Below are positions 43,402-51,580 of a DNA stretch of 64,000 nt, one piece after another. The DNA is from Gemmata massiliana (lineage in GTDB: Bacteria; Planctomycetota; Planctomycetia; Gemmatales; Gemmataceae). The position numbers and the translations under genes are program-made. The stretch covers positions 1,331,832 to 1,395,831 of the forward strand of contig HG799462.1 in NCBI GenBank assembly GCA_000531095.1, written 5' to 3'. The notes beneath the pieces are model-generated. The model searched no databases and was not told the DNA's origin. It worked only from the letters and a program-made list of their open reading frames with translations. How positions within the stretch are numbered: position 1 is the first letter of the stretch; every line of letters starts with the position of its first letter.

Positions 43402-44346
43402 ATGCGCACGATCGCGGTCATCAATCAAAAGGGCGGGGTCGGGAAGACGACCACGACCGTTAACCTCGCGGCGGCCCTCGCACTGGCGGGCAAGCGCGTC
43501 TGCGTCATCGACATGGACCCGCAGGCGCACGCCAGCACGCACCTCGGCGCGGAACCGGACGGCACCCTGCCGTCACTGTACGACGTGTTAGTGTCCAACA
43601 AACCGCTGGCCGCCGTGCGGCGCATGGTGGGCGACAACCTGAGCCTGATACCGTCCGATATTAACCTCGCGGCGGCCGAAGTAGAACTGGCCGGAATCGT
43701 GGGCCGCGAAGTGATCCTCCGCGAAGCACTGGCGGCAGACGAGCGGCCCGGTTCGTCCGCTCCCTTTGACTATGTGCTGATGGACTGCGGGCCGTCGCTC
43801 GGCGTGCTCACGCTGAACGCGCTCGCGGCGGCGGACGAGGTGTTCATCCCGCTCCAGCCGCACTTCCTCGCGCTGCACGGGTTGTCGAAACTGCTCGAAA
43901 CGACCGCACTGGTCGCCCGGCGCATCAACCCGAAGCTGACGGTCACGGGCGTGGTGGTGTGCCTCTACGACGCGGCCACGAAGCTCGCGCAGGAAGTGGT
44001 CACGGACCTGACCGCGTTCCTGGCTCAGAGCCGCGGGGCGAGCGTGCCGTGGGCGAACGCGAAGGTCTTCGGCACGAAGATCCGCCGCAACATCAAGCTC
44101 GCGGAGTGCCCGAGTTTCGGAAAGAGCGTGTTCGGCTACGCGCCCAAGAGCAGCGGCGCCGCCGATTACGCGGCCCTCGCGAACGAGGTGCTCGGCGTGT
44201 CCGCGCCCGTTGTGGTGGGACCGCTCAAGATCAGCGTTCCGGTGGAAGTGCCGCCCGCTGTGGACGTGCCGCCGGTTATAGAAGCTCCCGTGGTCGAACT
44301 GCCGGCTCGCCAGACGACGGTCGAAGTGGAACCCGCGGTCGCGTAG
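43402..44346 (+). CDS. ParA/Soj-type chromosome-partitioning ATPase
   Basis: 314 aa. It carries the deviant Walker [15 protein letters not shown] near the N-terminus, A' [10 protein letters not shown], Walker B in [18 protein letters not shown] and the [17 protein letters not shown] segment of ParA. The C-terminal 40 residues are a Val/Pro/Ala-rich tail ([17 protein letters not shown]) not part of the fold. No parB follows; the next gene is convergent. It may be an orphan ParA involved in positioning of a protein complex. Confidence 0.93.
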   Translation: MRTIAVINQKGGVGKTTTTVNLAAALALAGKRVCVIDMDPQAHASTHLGAEPDGTLPSLYDVLVSNKPLAAVRRMVGDNLSLIPSDINLAAAEVELAGIVGREVILREALAADERPGSSAPFDYVLMDCGPSLGVLTLNALAAADEVFIPLQPHFLALHGLSKLLETTALVARRINPKLTVTGVVVCLYDAATKLAQEVVTDLTAFLAQSRGASVPWANAKVFGTKIRRNIKLAECPSFGKSVFGYAPKSSGAADYAALANEVLGVSAPVVVGPLKISVPVEVPPAVDVPPVIEAPVVELPARQTTVEVEPAVA

Positions 44347-44366
44347 TATCGTGAGATCGAGTTTTT

Positions 44367-44397
44367 CAACCGCCCGGGCTTATGCCGCGGGCGGTTG
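44367..44397 (+). terminator. Terminator overlapping the 3' end of xerD
   Basis: CAACCGCCC (44367-44375) pairs with GGGCGGTTG (44389-44397), followed by TTCGTTTCC. The recombinase stop codon lies inside the hairpin, so one hairpin serves both convergent genes. Confidence 0.6.
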
Positions 44398-45336
44398 TTC
44401 GTTTCCGGGCGGAGGTGGGGGAGGTGCACTTCCCCCCCGCGGGTGGAACTGCTTGTGCATTGCCTTCAACCGATCGCGGTCCACGTGTGTGTAAATCTGC
44501 GTCGTCGCGATCGAGGCGTGACCGAGCAGTTCCTGTACGGTGCGCAGGTCCGCGCCGCCCGAGAGCAGGTGCGTGGCGAAACTGTGCCGGAGCGTGTGGG
44601 GGCTAACGGTCTTGGGCAACCCGGCTCGCTTGCAGTATTTCTTCACCAGTGACCACAAGTGAATCCGCGTGAGCGGGCGCCCGCTCTTGCTCACGAACAC
44701 TTCCGTTGCTCCCTCGACCGGGCGCGCGCCCTCGTCCGGGGTGCCCATGAGGTACGCCCGCAGCGCGGCGACCGTGTGCCGATTCAGCGGCACCACGCGC
44801 TGCTTGCTCCCCTTCCCGACGCACCGGCAGAACGCGGAATCGAGGTACACGTCGTTGAGCTTCAGGCTCACCACCTCGGTCGCGCGGCACCCGGTCGCGT
44901 AGAGCGTTTCGAGCATCGCGCGGTCGCGCAGGTAGAACCGGTCGCCCGGTTGCGGCGCGAGGATCAGCGCTTCCACGGCGGTGGGCGGTAGCACCTCGGG
45001 CACGCGCTCCCACAACTTCGGCGAGCCGAGCAGGTCCACGGCGGTCGCGTCCGCGCGCTCTTCGAGCCGCAGGAACCGGTAGAACATTTTGAGCGCGACG
45101 AGGTGCCGGGCGATGCTCGGCGGCGCGAGCTGCTCCTCGTGCAGGAACGCGACGTAGCGCGCGAGGTCTTTCAGGGCCGGTTTCTGGTACCGGGGGAGTT
45201 GCACGAGCGCGACCCAGCGCGCGAAGCGCTCGAGGTCGCGCCCGTAGGCGAGAACGGTGTTCTCCGCCAGCCCGCGCTCGGACTGGATGTAGTGGCGAAA
45301 GGCGATGATGTCGGCCCGCAGTTCGGAAAGGCCCAT
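44380..45336 (-). CDS. XerC/XerD-family tyrosine recombinase
   Basis: ATG 45336 (MGLSELRADIIAFRHYI); 318 aa. The N-terminal SAM-like core-binding domain holds SERGLAENTVLAYGRDLERF. The catalytic domain has the Arg of GCRATEV (about 149), HTLRHSFATHLL (His-x-x-Arg, about 251) and the tyrosine of ATTQIYTHV (about 284), with SGGADLRTVQELLGH. This is the XerD/XerC pattern that resolves chromosome dimers. The C-terminal Gly/Pro-rich tail is unusual. Separated by 5 bp from the following minus-strand gene. Confidence 0.94.
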   Translation of the reverse strand: MGLSELRADIIAFRHYIQSERGLAENTVLAYGRDLERFARWVALVQLPRYQKPALKDLARYVAFLHEEQLAPPSIARHLVALKMFYRFLRLEERADATAVDLLGSPKLWERVPEVLPPTAVEALILAPQPGDRFYLRDRAMLETLYATGCRATEVVSLKLNDVYLDSAFCRCVGKGSKQRVVPLNRHTVAALRAYLMGTPDEGARPVEGATEVFVSKSGRPLTRIHLWSLVKKYCKRAGLPKTVSPHTLRHSFATHLLSGGADLRTVQELLGHASIATTQIYTHVDRDRLKAMHKQFHPRGGSAPPPPPPGNEQPPAA

Positions 45337-45341
45337 CGCGT

Positions 45342-46094
45342 TTACCCGTGATTCAGTATTCGGTCCACCACCCAGCACCCGCGGACGTGCCGCGCGTTGG
45401 TGTCGCGGCAGTGATCGAGGATCGCCGAGTTCGTGCAGCCGGCCTCTTGGAGCGCGTCGGCGAGGAACGGCATTCCCCCAAAATTGCGTGAATTGTACGC
45501 CGCTCGCGCCAGTTCGAGAGTGTCGGATGTGCGCCAATCCGAATCAAACGGGATGAAGACGTAGGGGTTGTAGTAAATTTCCCGGAGCAGATCGGTCGCG
45601 TGCAGCTCGCGCGGCACCCACTTGAACGGTGGGGTGTTCAGCACGAACGGCAGGTACACCAGGGACGCCAGCCCGCGCCACTCGGTCTCGGAGAATGGTT
45701 CGGGCACGACCGGGACATCGAATTGGTCTTCGGGGGCCAGGCGCGAGCGCACGCCACCGGGTGTGTCTTCTTCCCCCGCGCTCCGGAGAGCCCGAGCGGC
45801 CTCTTCGAGATCGCCCGGATCGCCCGCGGAATGCACGAGTTGCTCGGCGATCGGTGCGACCAGTGCGCGCAGCCGCGCTTCGCTTCGCGGGTACTCGGCG
45901 AACACCTCGGCCAGCGCGACGATTTCGCGACACACCCCGGGCAACCGGTTCCACTGCCGGCGCGCGCACGCCAGCAGGTAGTGCCGGCACTTGCGCGTCT
46001 GTAACACAACGCTCCCCTCGGAGCGCGTGGGGAACAGCGCGCTTAAGAGCGCGTGCGGATCGTTCTCCGTCCGCCAGAATTTTTCTTCGGTCAT
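45342..46094 (-). CDS. Gemmata-type paralogous family protein (MTEEKFW variant), full length
   Basis: 250 aa. The N-terminus is MTEEKFWRTENDPHALLSALF…RKCRHYLLACARRQWNRLPG, and the C-terminus WRTSDTLELARAAYNSRNFGGMPFLADALQEAGCTNSAILDHCRD…HVRGCWVVDRIL. The latter block (AGCTN-x-x-IL-x-HC…HVRGCWVVD) is the hallmark of a large expanded Gemmata family; the short relative at 37479 shows only the first half. Function unknown. It lies immediately upstream of the recombinase gene on the same strand. Confidence 0.82.
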   Translation of the reverse strand: MTEEKFWRTENDPHALLSALFPTRSEGSVVLQTRKCRHYLLACARRQWNRLPGVCREIVALAEVFAEYPRSEARLRALVAPIAEQLVHSAGDPGDLEEAARALRSAGEEDTPGGVRSRLAPEDQFDVPVVPEPFSETEWRGLASLVYLPFVLNTPPFKWVPRELHATDLLREIYYNPYVFIPFDSDWRTSDTLELARAAYNSRNFGGMPFLADALQEAGCTNSAILDHCRDTNARHVRGCWVVDRILNHG

Positions 46095-46127
46095 GGCGAT
46101 GATCGGCGCCGCGAGTGGCGCCGGTAC

Positions 46128-46886
46128 TTATGCGGGCGACAGGCCCAGTTGCTTCCGCACGTCCGCGAGTTGTGCTTCCAGTGTCGCGACGCGCTCCTTG
46201 AGCGCGTCGATTTCGGCCACGGCCGCGGTCAATTTGGCGTCGGCCGCGGGGCCGGGTGCGGGCGCCGAACGCAGAACGGGCGTTCCGGGATCGGAGACCG
46301 ACACCGGGGCGCCCGCGTGGAGCGCCTTTAGCCGCGTGATCTCGTCCGCCGTCTGGAACCCGTGCGTGACCACCGCGCCGCGTCGGTCCGGCTCGGTGAG
46401 GTAGACGACCAGTTTGCGCTCCACCAGCGGTTCCAGCACCTCGTCGAGCATGTCGAGCGAGTCGATGGGCGCCATCCGGGCCGCGCGCGTGCGCAAATCG
46501 CCTTTCGTTTGTGCGCCGCGGAGCAACAGTTCCGCGAGCACAGCGAGTTCGGGGCCGGCGCTGGTCCACACCGCGTAGAGCTCGTGCCGGAACCGGTCCA
46601 CGCGCCCGCCGGTGACGCGCGTCACCAGCCCGCGCTCCTGGAGCGCGTCCAATCCCTCTTCGACCTCGATCTCGTCCAGTTCAAACACCGGATCGCGGTT
46701 AGATTTCTGGTTGCACCCGGTAACGAGGGCGTTGAGCGAGAGGGGATACGAGTCCGCGGTCTTCGAGGTCTTTTGTTTCTCGACCAGCACACCGAGAATG
46801 CGGCGGTCGAGCGGGGACAACGGCTCCCACGCCGGGGCCGGCGGATCGGGTTGTGGTTGGGGCGCGGGACTCGCGTCGGACGACAT
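46128..46886 (-). CDS. YceH-family (DUF480) protein
   Basis: ATG 46886 (MSSDASPAPQPQ…). The 252-aa product has LSPLDRRILGVLVEKQKTSKTADSYPLSLNALVTGCNQKSNRDPV, the characteristic start of YceH, then ELLLRGAQTKGDLRTRA and EPLVERKLVVYLTE, two winged-helix domains. The last 45 residues form a coiled coil (IDALKERVATLEAQLADVRKQL). Function is not established for the family. The Pro-rich first 30 residues are specific to this one. Confidence 0.92.
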   Translation of the reverse strand: MSSDASPAPQPQPDPPAPAWEPLSPLDRRILGVLVEKQKTSKTADSYPLSLNALVTGCNQKSNRDPVFELDEIEVEEGLDALQERGLVTRVTGGRVDRFRHELYAVWTSAGPELAVLAELLLRGAQTKGDLRTRAARMAPIDSLDMLDEVLEPLVERKLVVYLTEPDRRGAVVTHGFQTADEITRLKALHAGAPVSVSDPGTPVLRSAPAPGPAADAKLTAAVAEIDALKERVATLEAQLADVRKQLGLSPA

Positions 46887-46910
46887 GGCAACCACTTTCT
46901 CAGAAAAGGC

Positions 46911-46941
46911 GACGGCCCGTAGACTCATTCCACGGGCCGTC
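46911..46941 (-). terminator. Terminator of the di-haem peroxidase gene
   Basis: On the minus strand GACGGCCCGT-ggaatgagtct-ACGGGCCGTC is followed by GCCTTTTC. Confidence 0.7.
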
Positions 46942-47038
46942 GTTGTACGAACTGCGCAAACTCGTCGCCACTGCTCCGGGGTTCAGGCTCAATTGCAACA
47001 CCCGGGACCAACCTCGGGTGTGGTTTCCCGTTCGCAGG

Positions 47039-48520
47039 TCATTTCCCCGGGAACTTCTCCGGGTCCGCGACGATCGGGTCGAGCGGGTCGCCGTTAAGTG
47101 CCCGCAGGAACAGCACGAGGTCCGCTTTCTCTTGAGCGGTGAGGTTCAGTTTGAGCGGGATGATGGGCTTCTTCGTCGGGCCGTAGGTCTTCACGGCCGG
47201 GTCGACCGGCTTGCCCTCGGCGCGGGCCTTGATGTACGCGGACTCGGCCGCGGTGTCGCGCATCTTCTCGCTCAACCAGGCGTTCACGTTCCCGCCGCGG
47301 TCGTAGAAGTCCACCACTTGCTCCAGCGTCTTCTCGTCCCCGCTGTGCATGTACGGCGCGGTCCAGAGCAGCCCGCGCGTGCCCGGCGTCTTGAACGCGC
47401 CGACCAGGGCCGTGTCCTTGTGGCCCGTGGGCAGGCGCACGAACCGGCCGAACTCGTCGAGCGGCAGTTCGCCGTCCTTCGCGCCGATGCCCAGGTTGTG
47501 GAACCCGTGGTCGGTGTAGGTGTCCCCGGTGTGGCAGTTCGTGCAGCGGGCCTTGTTGAAGAACAGGTCGCGGCCCGCGAGCAGGCGCTTGCCGAGTTCG
47601 TCGGTCTTGCCCGCGTCGGTCGCGGCGTCGAGCACCAGATCCTTCAGGGCCGTGCCCTTCGCGGTGAACTCGTCCTTCAGTGCGCTCGCATAGTCTTCGG
47701 ACTTGAGGACGAACTTTCCGCTTTCTTCCTCGATCACGCGCTTCCGCATGGCGGCTTCGGCCTTGTCGTGCAGGCTGTTGCCGAGCAGCACCGTGCGCTC
47801 GTAGGTGGCGATCGCCTTCGCCGCGGCGTCGCGGGTCGGGGCGTGGCCGAATACCGCGTTGAACGCCTTCACGTAGCCGGCGTTCGCGCGGAGCCGGGCC
47901 ACCGCTTCTTCCCACGGGTCGGCTTTCCCGCCGAACATTTCCTTGTTGTTACCGACCGGACCCTGAGCTTGGTCTTCGAGTGACGACCCGCGCCCGTCCC
48001 AGAACTGGAACCGGTTGTACGCGGAGTTGAACACGGTGGGCGAGTTGATCGGCCCGAGTGCGTCGTTGATGCCGGTCGAGGTCCGCTTGCCGTCGGAGAA
48101 GCCCCGGGTCGGCGCGTGGCAGGTCGCGCACGCCACGCTCCCGTTGGTGGACATGATCTTGTCGTAGTACAGTTGCTTGCCGAGCGCCCACTTCTCGACG
48201 GTCATCGGGTTCTCGGCCGGGACCACGGGGGCCTGCGTGAGTCCGAGCGGCACCTTCAACTTGACCACCTTGCGCGTCACCTTCTGCCCGCTGGCCGGGT
48301 CCGCGTCCTCTTGCGTGCCCTCGGTCCAGAAGCCCTTGAGCGCCTTCCACTCCGGCTGGTTGCTGGTGACGAACACCATCGGGACGCGGTCCTTGAACGG
48401 CGTCATCTTCGATTCGTTCGGCAGTAGGAAGTCGGCCGCTTCGAGCGGCGGCTGAGCGGCAGAGGCCGGTGCAGCGGAAGCGAGCAGTGCGAATAGAAGC
48501 GGAACCCAGCGAACTGTCAT
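47039..48520 (-). CDS. Di-haem cytochrome c peroxidase/MauG-like protein
   Basis: 493 aa with signal peptide (MTVRWVPLLFALLASAAPASA). Two haem sites: CATCH at 131-135 and CTNCH near 326-330. The surrounding text SVACATCHAPTRGFSDGKRTSTGIN and NSPTVFNSAYNRFQFWDGRGSSLEDQAQGPV is the CCP/MauG pattern. KTPGTRGLLWTAPYMHSGDEKTLEQVVDFYDRGG also matches. It reduces periplasmic H2O2 with electrons from small cytochromes, or oxidises a protein in MauG-like members. The nearby lipoprotein cytochrome (39198) is too distant to be an operon partner. Monocistronic. Confidence 0.94.
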   Translation of the reverse strand: MTVRWVPLLFALLASAAPASAAQPPLEAADFLLPNESKMTPFKDRVPMVFVTSNQPEWKALKGFWTEGTQEDADPASGQKVTRKVVKLKVPLGLTQAPVVPAENPMTVEKWALGKQLYYDKIMSTNGSVACATCHAPTRGFSDGKRTSTGINDALGPINSPTVFNSAYNRFQFWDGRGSSLEDQAQGPVGNNKEMFGGKADPWEEAVARLRANAGYVKAFNAVFGHAPTRDAAAKAIATYERTVLLGNSLHDKAEAAMRKRVIEEESGKFVLKSEDYASALKDEFTAKGTALKDLVLDAATDAGKTDELGKRLLAGRDLFFNKARCTNCHTGDTYTDHGFHNLGIGAKDGELPLDEFGRFVRLPTGHKDTALVGAFKTPGTRGLLWTAPYMHSGDEKTLEQVVDFYDRGGNVNAWLSEKMRDTAAESAYIKARAEGKPVDPAVKTYGPTKKPIIPLKLNLTAQEKADLVLFLRALNGDPLDPIVADPEKFPGK

Positions 48521-48601
48521 AACAGTCCTTTCGATGTTTCGCCGCGACCCAGAGGGGAACGAGGGCAGGTGGGTGCAATGCTGTGGGTTGGCAGGATATC
48601 G

Positions 48602-49204
48602 TTAGGTGCCGGCCGCGGGCGCGTCAACGTTTGGGCCATCGGGCGGGCGTTCGTGTGGAATCGGCGGTACCGATGGGAGAGTGGCGAGCAGATCGGTAAC
48701 GCCCGGGCGATCGGTCGGGTTCGCCGACGGGTGCGCGAAGATCGCATTACGAGTGCGTGAAAGAATGAAATCCCCGCCGAGCTGGAGCACGTCCTCGCCC
48801 GCGTAGGGCTTCTTCACGCGGTACCCGCGCAGCATCCCGCGGAAGTACCCCCAGAGCACGTGCGGCTTGAAGAACGTGAGCCACCCCGTGCGCTCCAGAC
48901 CAAAGGCAGCATACGCGACACGTTCCGGATCGCACACGATCGGAACCGACCAGGTGTTACGTGTGACGAACTGCGTTAGCACTTCGGGCTTCGCTTGCGA
49001 TACGACGAGAACGGAGCACCCCCGAGCCGCGAACCGGGCGCGGGCCGCGTCCACCTCACCGAGGTGGGCGTTACAGGGGATTCACGCGAGGTGCCGTAAG
49101 AAGATGAGGAGTAGGAAATCCGATTCGAGAAACGAGGACAGCCGGACCGAGGTGCCGTCCGGCCGGAAGAGCGTCAAATCGGGAGCCGTGTCGCCGGGGA
49201 TCAT
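48602..49204 (-). CDS. Candidate selenoprotein: peroxiredoxin-like (AhpC/TSA) protein with UxxC
   Basis: ATG 49204 overlaps the upstream stop (ATGA). Reading through one in-frame UGA (49084-49082, residue 41) gives a 200-aa protein: DTAPDLTLFRPDGTSVRLSSF, LLIFLRHLA-U-IPCNAHLGEV, then VLVVSQAKPEVL, VCDPERVAYAAFGLERTGW and GDVLQLGGDFILSR-type text (here EDVLQLGGDFIL). That is the peroxiredoxin-like family whose active site is normally CxxC; here the first Cys is replaced by UGA. A hairpin 21 nt downstream (49051-49067) has the geometry of a bacterial SECIS. Without read-through only 40 residues or a headless 150-aa product would result. Role: thiol/peroxide redox chemistry. Confidence 0.75.
49051..49081 (-). 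promoter_or_regulatory. Putative bacterial SECIS element
   Basis: On the minus strand, 21 nt after UGA: CCACCUC-GGU-GAGGUGG (49067-49051), 7 perfect bp and G at the first two loop positions, extended by CG/CG past one A-C mismatch. Bacterial SECIS loops usually lie about 16-37 nt past UGA with a conserved G early in the loop. Confidence 0.6.
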
Positions 49205-49644
49205 TTCTTCACGCGCTCCAGTATCAGCACGCCGGTGCGCGAGTTCACGGCAGAATGGAACTCCTTGGGCCGCTCGCCGTCGGTGGCAAAGCAGATCGTA
49301 AGCTTATCCTTCTCCAGTTTGTAGATACCCTTCACCGTTTTGCCGGGCTCGTTCTCCAACTGGTACACGAGGTCGATGCCGCACGGTTCGGATTTGGGGT
49401 CCAATGTGAACGCGAACGCCAGGTTCTTTCCGTCGGTGCTGATCGACATCACGTTATCTTTCACGGTCAGTTTCGCGCTCTCCGCTTGCTCCTTGTCCCA
49501 CGGCTCCCCTTCTTCGATGTGCGCCACGACCTTCCACGGACCCTGAAAACCCTGTTGCGCCGCCTTGAGCGGGTCAACGGGAGGTGCCGGAGGGACCGGC
49601 GCGGCAACGAGCGCCGACAGTACGATTGCGGCCAAGACTTTCAT
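49201..49644 (-). CDS. TIGR03067-type exported planctomycete protein
   Basis: ATG 49644 overlaps the glycosyltransferase stop (ATGA) and has GGGAG upstream. 147 aa: signal peptide MKVLAAIVLSALVAAPVPPA, then FQGPWKVVAHIEEGEPWDKEQAESAKLTVKDNVMSI, AFAFTLDPKSEPCGIDLVY, VKGIYKLEKDKLTICFA and a final FHSAVNSRTGVLILERVKK. The W-K-V-V…L-T-V/K-D-N…I-Y-x-L-E-x-D-x-L-T-I-C pattern is the lipocalin-like TIGR03067 domain widespread in planctomycetes. Function unknown. It sits between the glycosyltransferase and the selenoprotein candidate in one coupled run. Confidence 0.85.
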   Translation of the reverse strand: MKVLAAIVLSALVAAPVPPAPPVDPLKAAQQGFQGPWKVVAHIEEGEPWDKEQAESAKLTVKDNVMSISTDGKNLAFAFTLDPKSEPCGIDLVYQLENEPGKTVKGIYKLEKDKLTICFATDGERPKEFHSAVNSRTGVLILERVKK

Positions 49645-50675
49645 GACACTCCCGTGGGGTGTGGGTACCGGGACATCGTGCGCCACCGCTTCCGAACCTG
49701 TGCTACGAGTTCTTTCCCGAAGCCCCACGCGAAGCCGAAGTGGATCGCGACGAACACCATCGGGATGCGGGCGCCCACCGCGAGCGGTTTCCCTCGACCC
49801 AGGACCGCGCCCGCGCCGAGCAACACGGCGGCGTAAAGCGCCAGGCTCGCGAGCCACAACCAGCCGAGGTACGGGACCACCAGGCCCAGCGGCCCCGCGC
49901 CGAGCGCCCAAACCGTCCACAGTGGCGGTACGAGTGCGGGGAGCGAGAGGGATTTCGGGTGCTTGAAGGCCAGCTTCGCGCGCCCCTTACCGTAGCGCCC
50001 GAGCTGGTAGAACAGGGCGCTGAAGTCGCCCCGCGGCTCGTACACGATCTTCACTTCCGGGGTGAAGTAGCACGTCAGCCCGGCCGCGTGGACGCGCTCG
50101 TTGAACTCCACGTCCTCGCACGCATCGAACTCCTGGTCGAACAGCCCGATGGTGTGGAACACCCGGCGCGAGTACGCGACCGCCGTGCTCTGCGGTGGGA
50201 CGAACTTCGCCTCGTTGGAGTAGATGTCGGAATCGGGGTTGTGCCCGAGCCGGCTGCTCCGCGCTGCGCTTACGGCCTCTTGGAACCGCGTCGGGGACTC
50301 GACGTCCAGCGGCTGCGGGCGCCCGAGGCAGTCCGCCCCGCTCGTGGCGAACGCGGCCGACAGCTTCTGGAGGTAGTCGCGGTCCGGGACGTGGCAGTGC
50401 CCGTCCACGATCACCACGACGTCCTTCGTCGCGTGGCGGATGCCGGTGTTCCGCCCGGACGACGCGAGCTTCTCACTGTTGAAGACCAACTTCAAGTTGG
50501 GGAACTCGGACTGGAGCCGGCGCACGATGAGCACGGTGTCGTCGGTGGACACCCCGTCGGCGACGATCACCTCGAAGTCGTCCCGGGGGAAGTCTTGAGT
50601 CAGCAGCAGGCGCAGCGTGTGCTCGATCGAGCGCGACTCGTTCCGCACGGGAACGATAACGCTTACAGAAGGCAT
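49641..50675 (-). CDS. Family 2 glycosyltransferase with C-terminal membrane segments (EPS synthesis)
   Basis: ATG 50675. The 344-aa protein has the GT-A domain: SVIVPVRNESRSIEHTL, VIVADGVSTDDT, VIVDGHCHVPDRDYL (metal-binding motif DGHC instead of the common DxD), CEDVEFNERVHAAG (ED acceptor-site motif) and YQLGRYGKGRA (Q/RxxRW-like position). C-terminal hydrophobic helices (VPPLWTVWALGAGPLGLVVPYLG, LWLASLALYAAVLLGAGAVL) anchor it in the membrane. This is the ExoA-like succinoglycan-type architecture. Belongs to the exosortase operon, upstream of two genes joined to it by ATGA overlaps. Confidence 0.9.
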   Translation of the reverse strand: MPSVSVIVPVRNESRSIEHTLRLLLTQDFPRDDFEVIVADGVSTDDTVLIVRRLQSEFPNLKLVFNSEKLASSGRNTGIRHATKDVVVIVDGHCHVPDRDYLQKLSAAFATSGADCLGRPQPLDVESPTRFQEAVSAARSSRLGHNPDSDIYSNEAKFVPPQSTAVAYSRRVFHTIGLFDQEFDACEDVEFNERVHAAGLTCYFTPEVKIVYEPRGDFSALFYQLGRYGKGRAKLAFKHPKSLSLPALVPPLWTVWALGAGPLGLVVPYLGWLWLASLALYAAVLLGAGAVLGRGKPLAVGARIPMVFVAIHFGFAWGFGKELVAQVRKRWRTMSRYPHPTGVS

Positions 50676-50686
50676 GTCTCGTCTCC

Positions 50687-50757
50687 GGGCGCCCGCCCTA
50701 ATATGTGGGCGGCACCTACAAGTTCGGTAGCCCGTCGCCCACAAGGGCGGGGCGCCT
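50687..50757. repeat. REPIN-like doublet between glycosyltransferase and sugar transferase genes
   Basis: Two small hairpins (GCCCGCCC…GGGCGGC at 50691-50713, and GCCC-ACAA-GGGC within 50731-50752) lie in inverted orientation; outer GGCGCCCGCCC pairs imperfectly with GGGCGGGGCGCC. Architecture like family A, with an ACAA loop. Confidence 0.55.
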
Positions 50758-51490
50758 ATTCCGTGGGGACGCGCGGCGCGCGGTAGTACAGGTGCTTGAG
50801 TCCGACCACTTTGAGGGCGGTGGCACCGAGGATGAACAGTTCCATGCCCAGCGAGCGCGAGCGGATGTAGAAGCGGTCGTAAGCGACCTTGTTTCGCACG
50901 CTCCGGATGCACGAATCCGGCGGCAGGTGGATCTGGGCGAACCCGGTGATCCCCGGCTTCACCGCGTGCCGGCGGTCGTACCCCGCGACCGCCTCGCGCA
51001 GTTTTTTCACGATCTCGGGGCGCTCCGGGCGCGGCCCGACCAGGCTCATTTCGCCCTTTAACACGTTGAACAGTTGGGGCAATTCGTCCAGGTGCAGTTT
51101 GCGCATCACGCGCCCCACCGGGGTGACGCGCGCGTCGCCCGGGGTGCTCCACTGCGGCCCCGTGAGGCGCTCGCAGTCGTGGTGCATTGTGCGGATCTTG
51201 TACAGCGTGAACACGCGCCCGCCGCGGCCCACGCGCGACTGCGTGTAGAGTGCGGGGCCGGGCGACGTGAGCCGGACCAGTGCGACGCACGCCAAAATAA
51301 CCGGTAGCGCGGGCGCGAGCATGAGGGCGGCCGATACGAAGTCGGTTGCAGTTTTTACGCGCTCACGGGCCGAGAGCGGGGGCACGGACGGGGCGACGTT
51401 AACACTGCGCAACCGGGCGACGTGGGGAGCGGGTGTTCGCAACGCGGACCTCTGCTTATCCCGGGCGGGCGACATCCGTTTCACGTTCAT
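50756..51490 (-). CDS. Undecaprenyl-phosphate sugar transferase (WbaP/ExoY type)
   Basis: ATG 51490 gives 244 aa. It has one N-terminal hydrophobic helix (FVSAALMLAPALPVILACVALV), then the bacterial sugar transferase catalytic block: SPGPALYTQSRVGRGGRVFTLYKIRTMH, RKLHLDELPQLFNVLKGEMSLVGPRPERP and HAVKPGITGFAQI. Such enzymes put the first sugar-1-phosphate on undecaprenyl phosphate to start exopolysaccharide repeat units. All key motifs (KxRTM, DELPQ, GPRPE) are present. Part of the exosortase/EPS operon, 91 bp after the EpsI gene with a strong hairpin between. Confidence 0.95.
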   Translation of the reverse strand: MNVKRMSPARDKQRSALRTPAPHVARLRSVNVAPSVPPLSARERVKTATDFVSAALMLAPALPVILACVALVRLTSPGPALYTQSRVGRGGRVFTLYKIRTMHHDCERLTGPQWSTPGDARVTPVGRVMRKLHLDELPQLFNVLKGEMSLVGPRPERPEIVKKLREAVAGYDRRHAVKPGITGFAQIHLPPDSCIRSVRNKVAYDRFYIRSRSLGMELFILGATALKVVGLKHLYYRAPRVPTE

Positions 51491-51545
51491 CAGGTGCGAT
51501 CCTCGCTTCGCTCGGGCGACCAACCGGTGACGGGGGAACTGTACC

Positions 51546-51573
51546 GGTGGCGCGCCGAAATCGGCGCGCCACC
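51546..51573 (-). other. Intercistronic 13-bp hairpin (EpsI/sugar transferase)
   Basis: GGTGGCGCGCCGA-aa-TCGGCGCGCCACC is a near-perfect palindrome in the 91-bp gap of the operon, without T-tract. Confidence 0.7.
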
Positions 51574-51580
51574 GCGGCCT

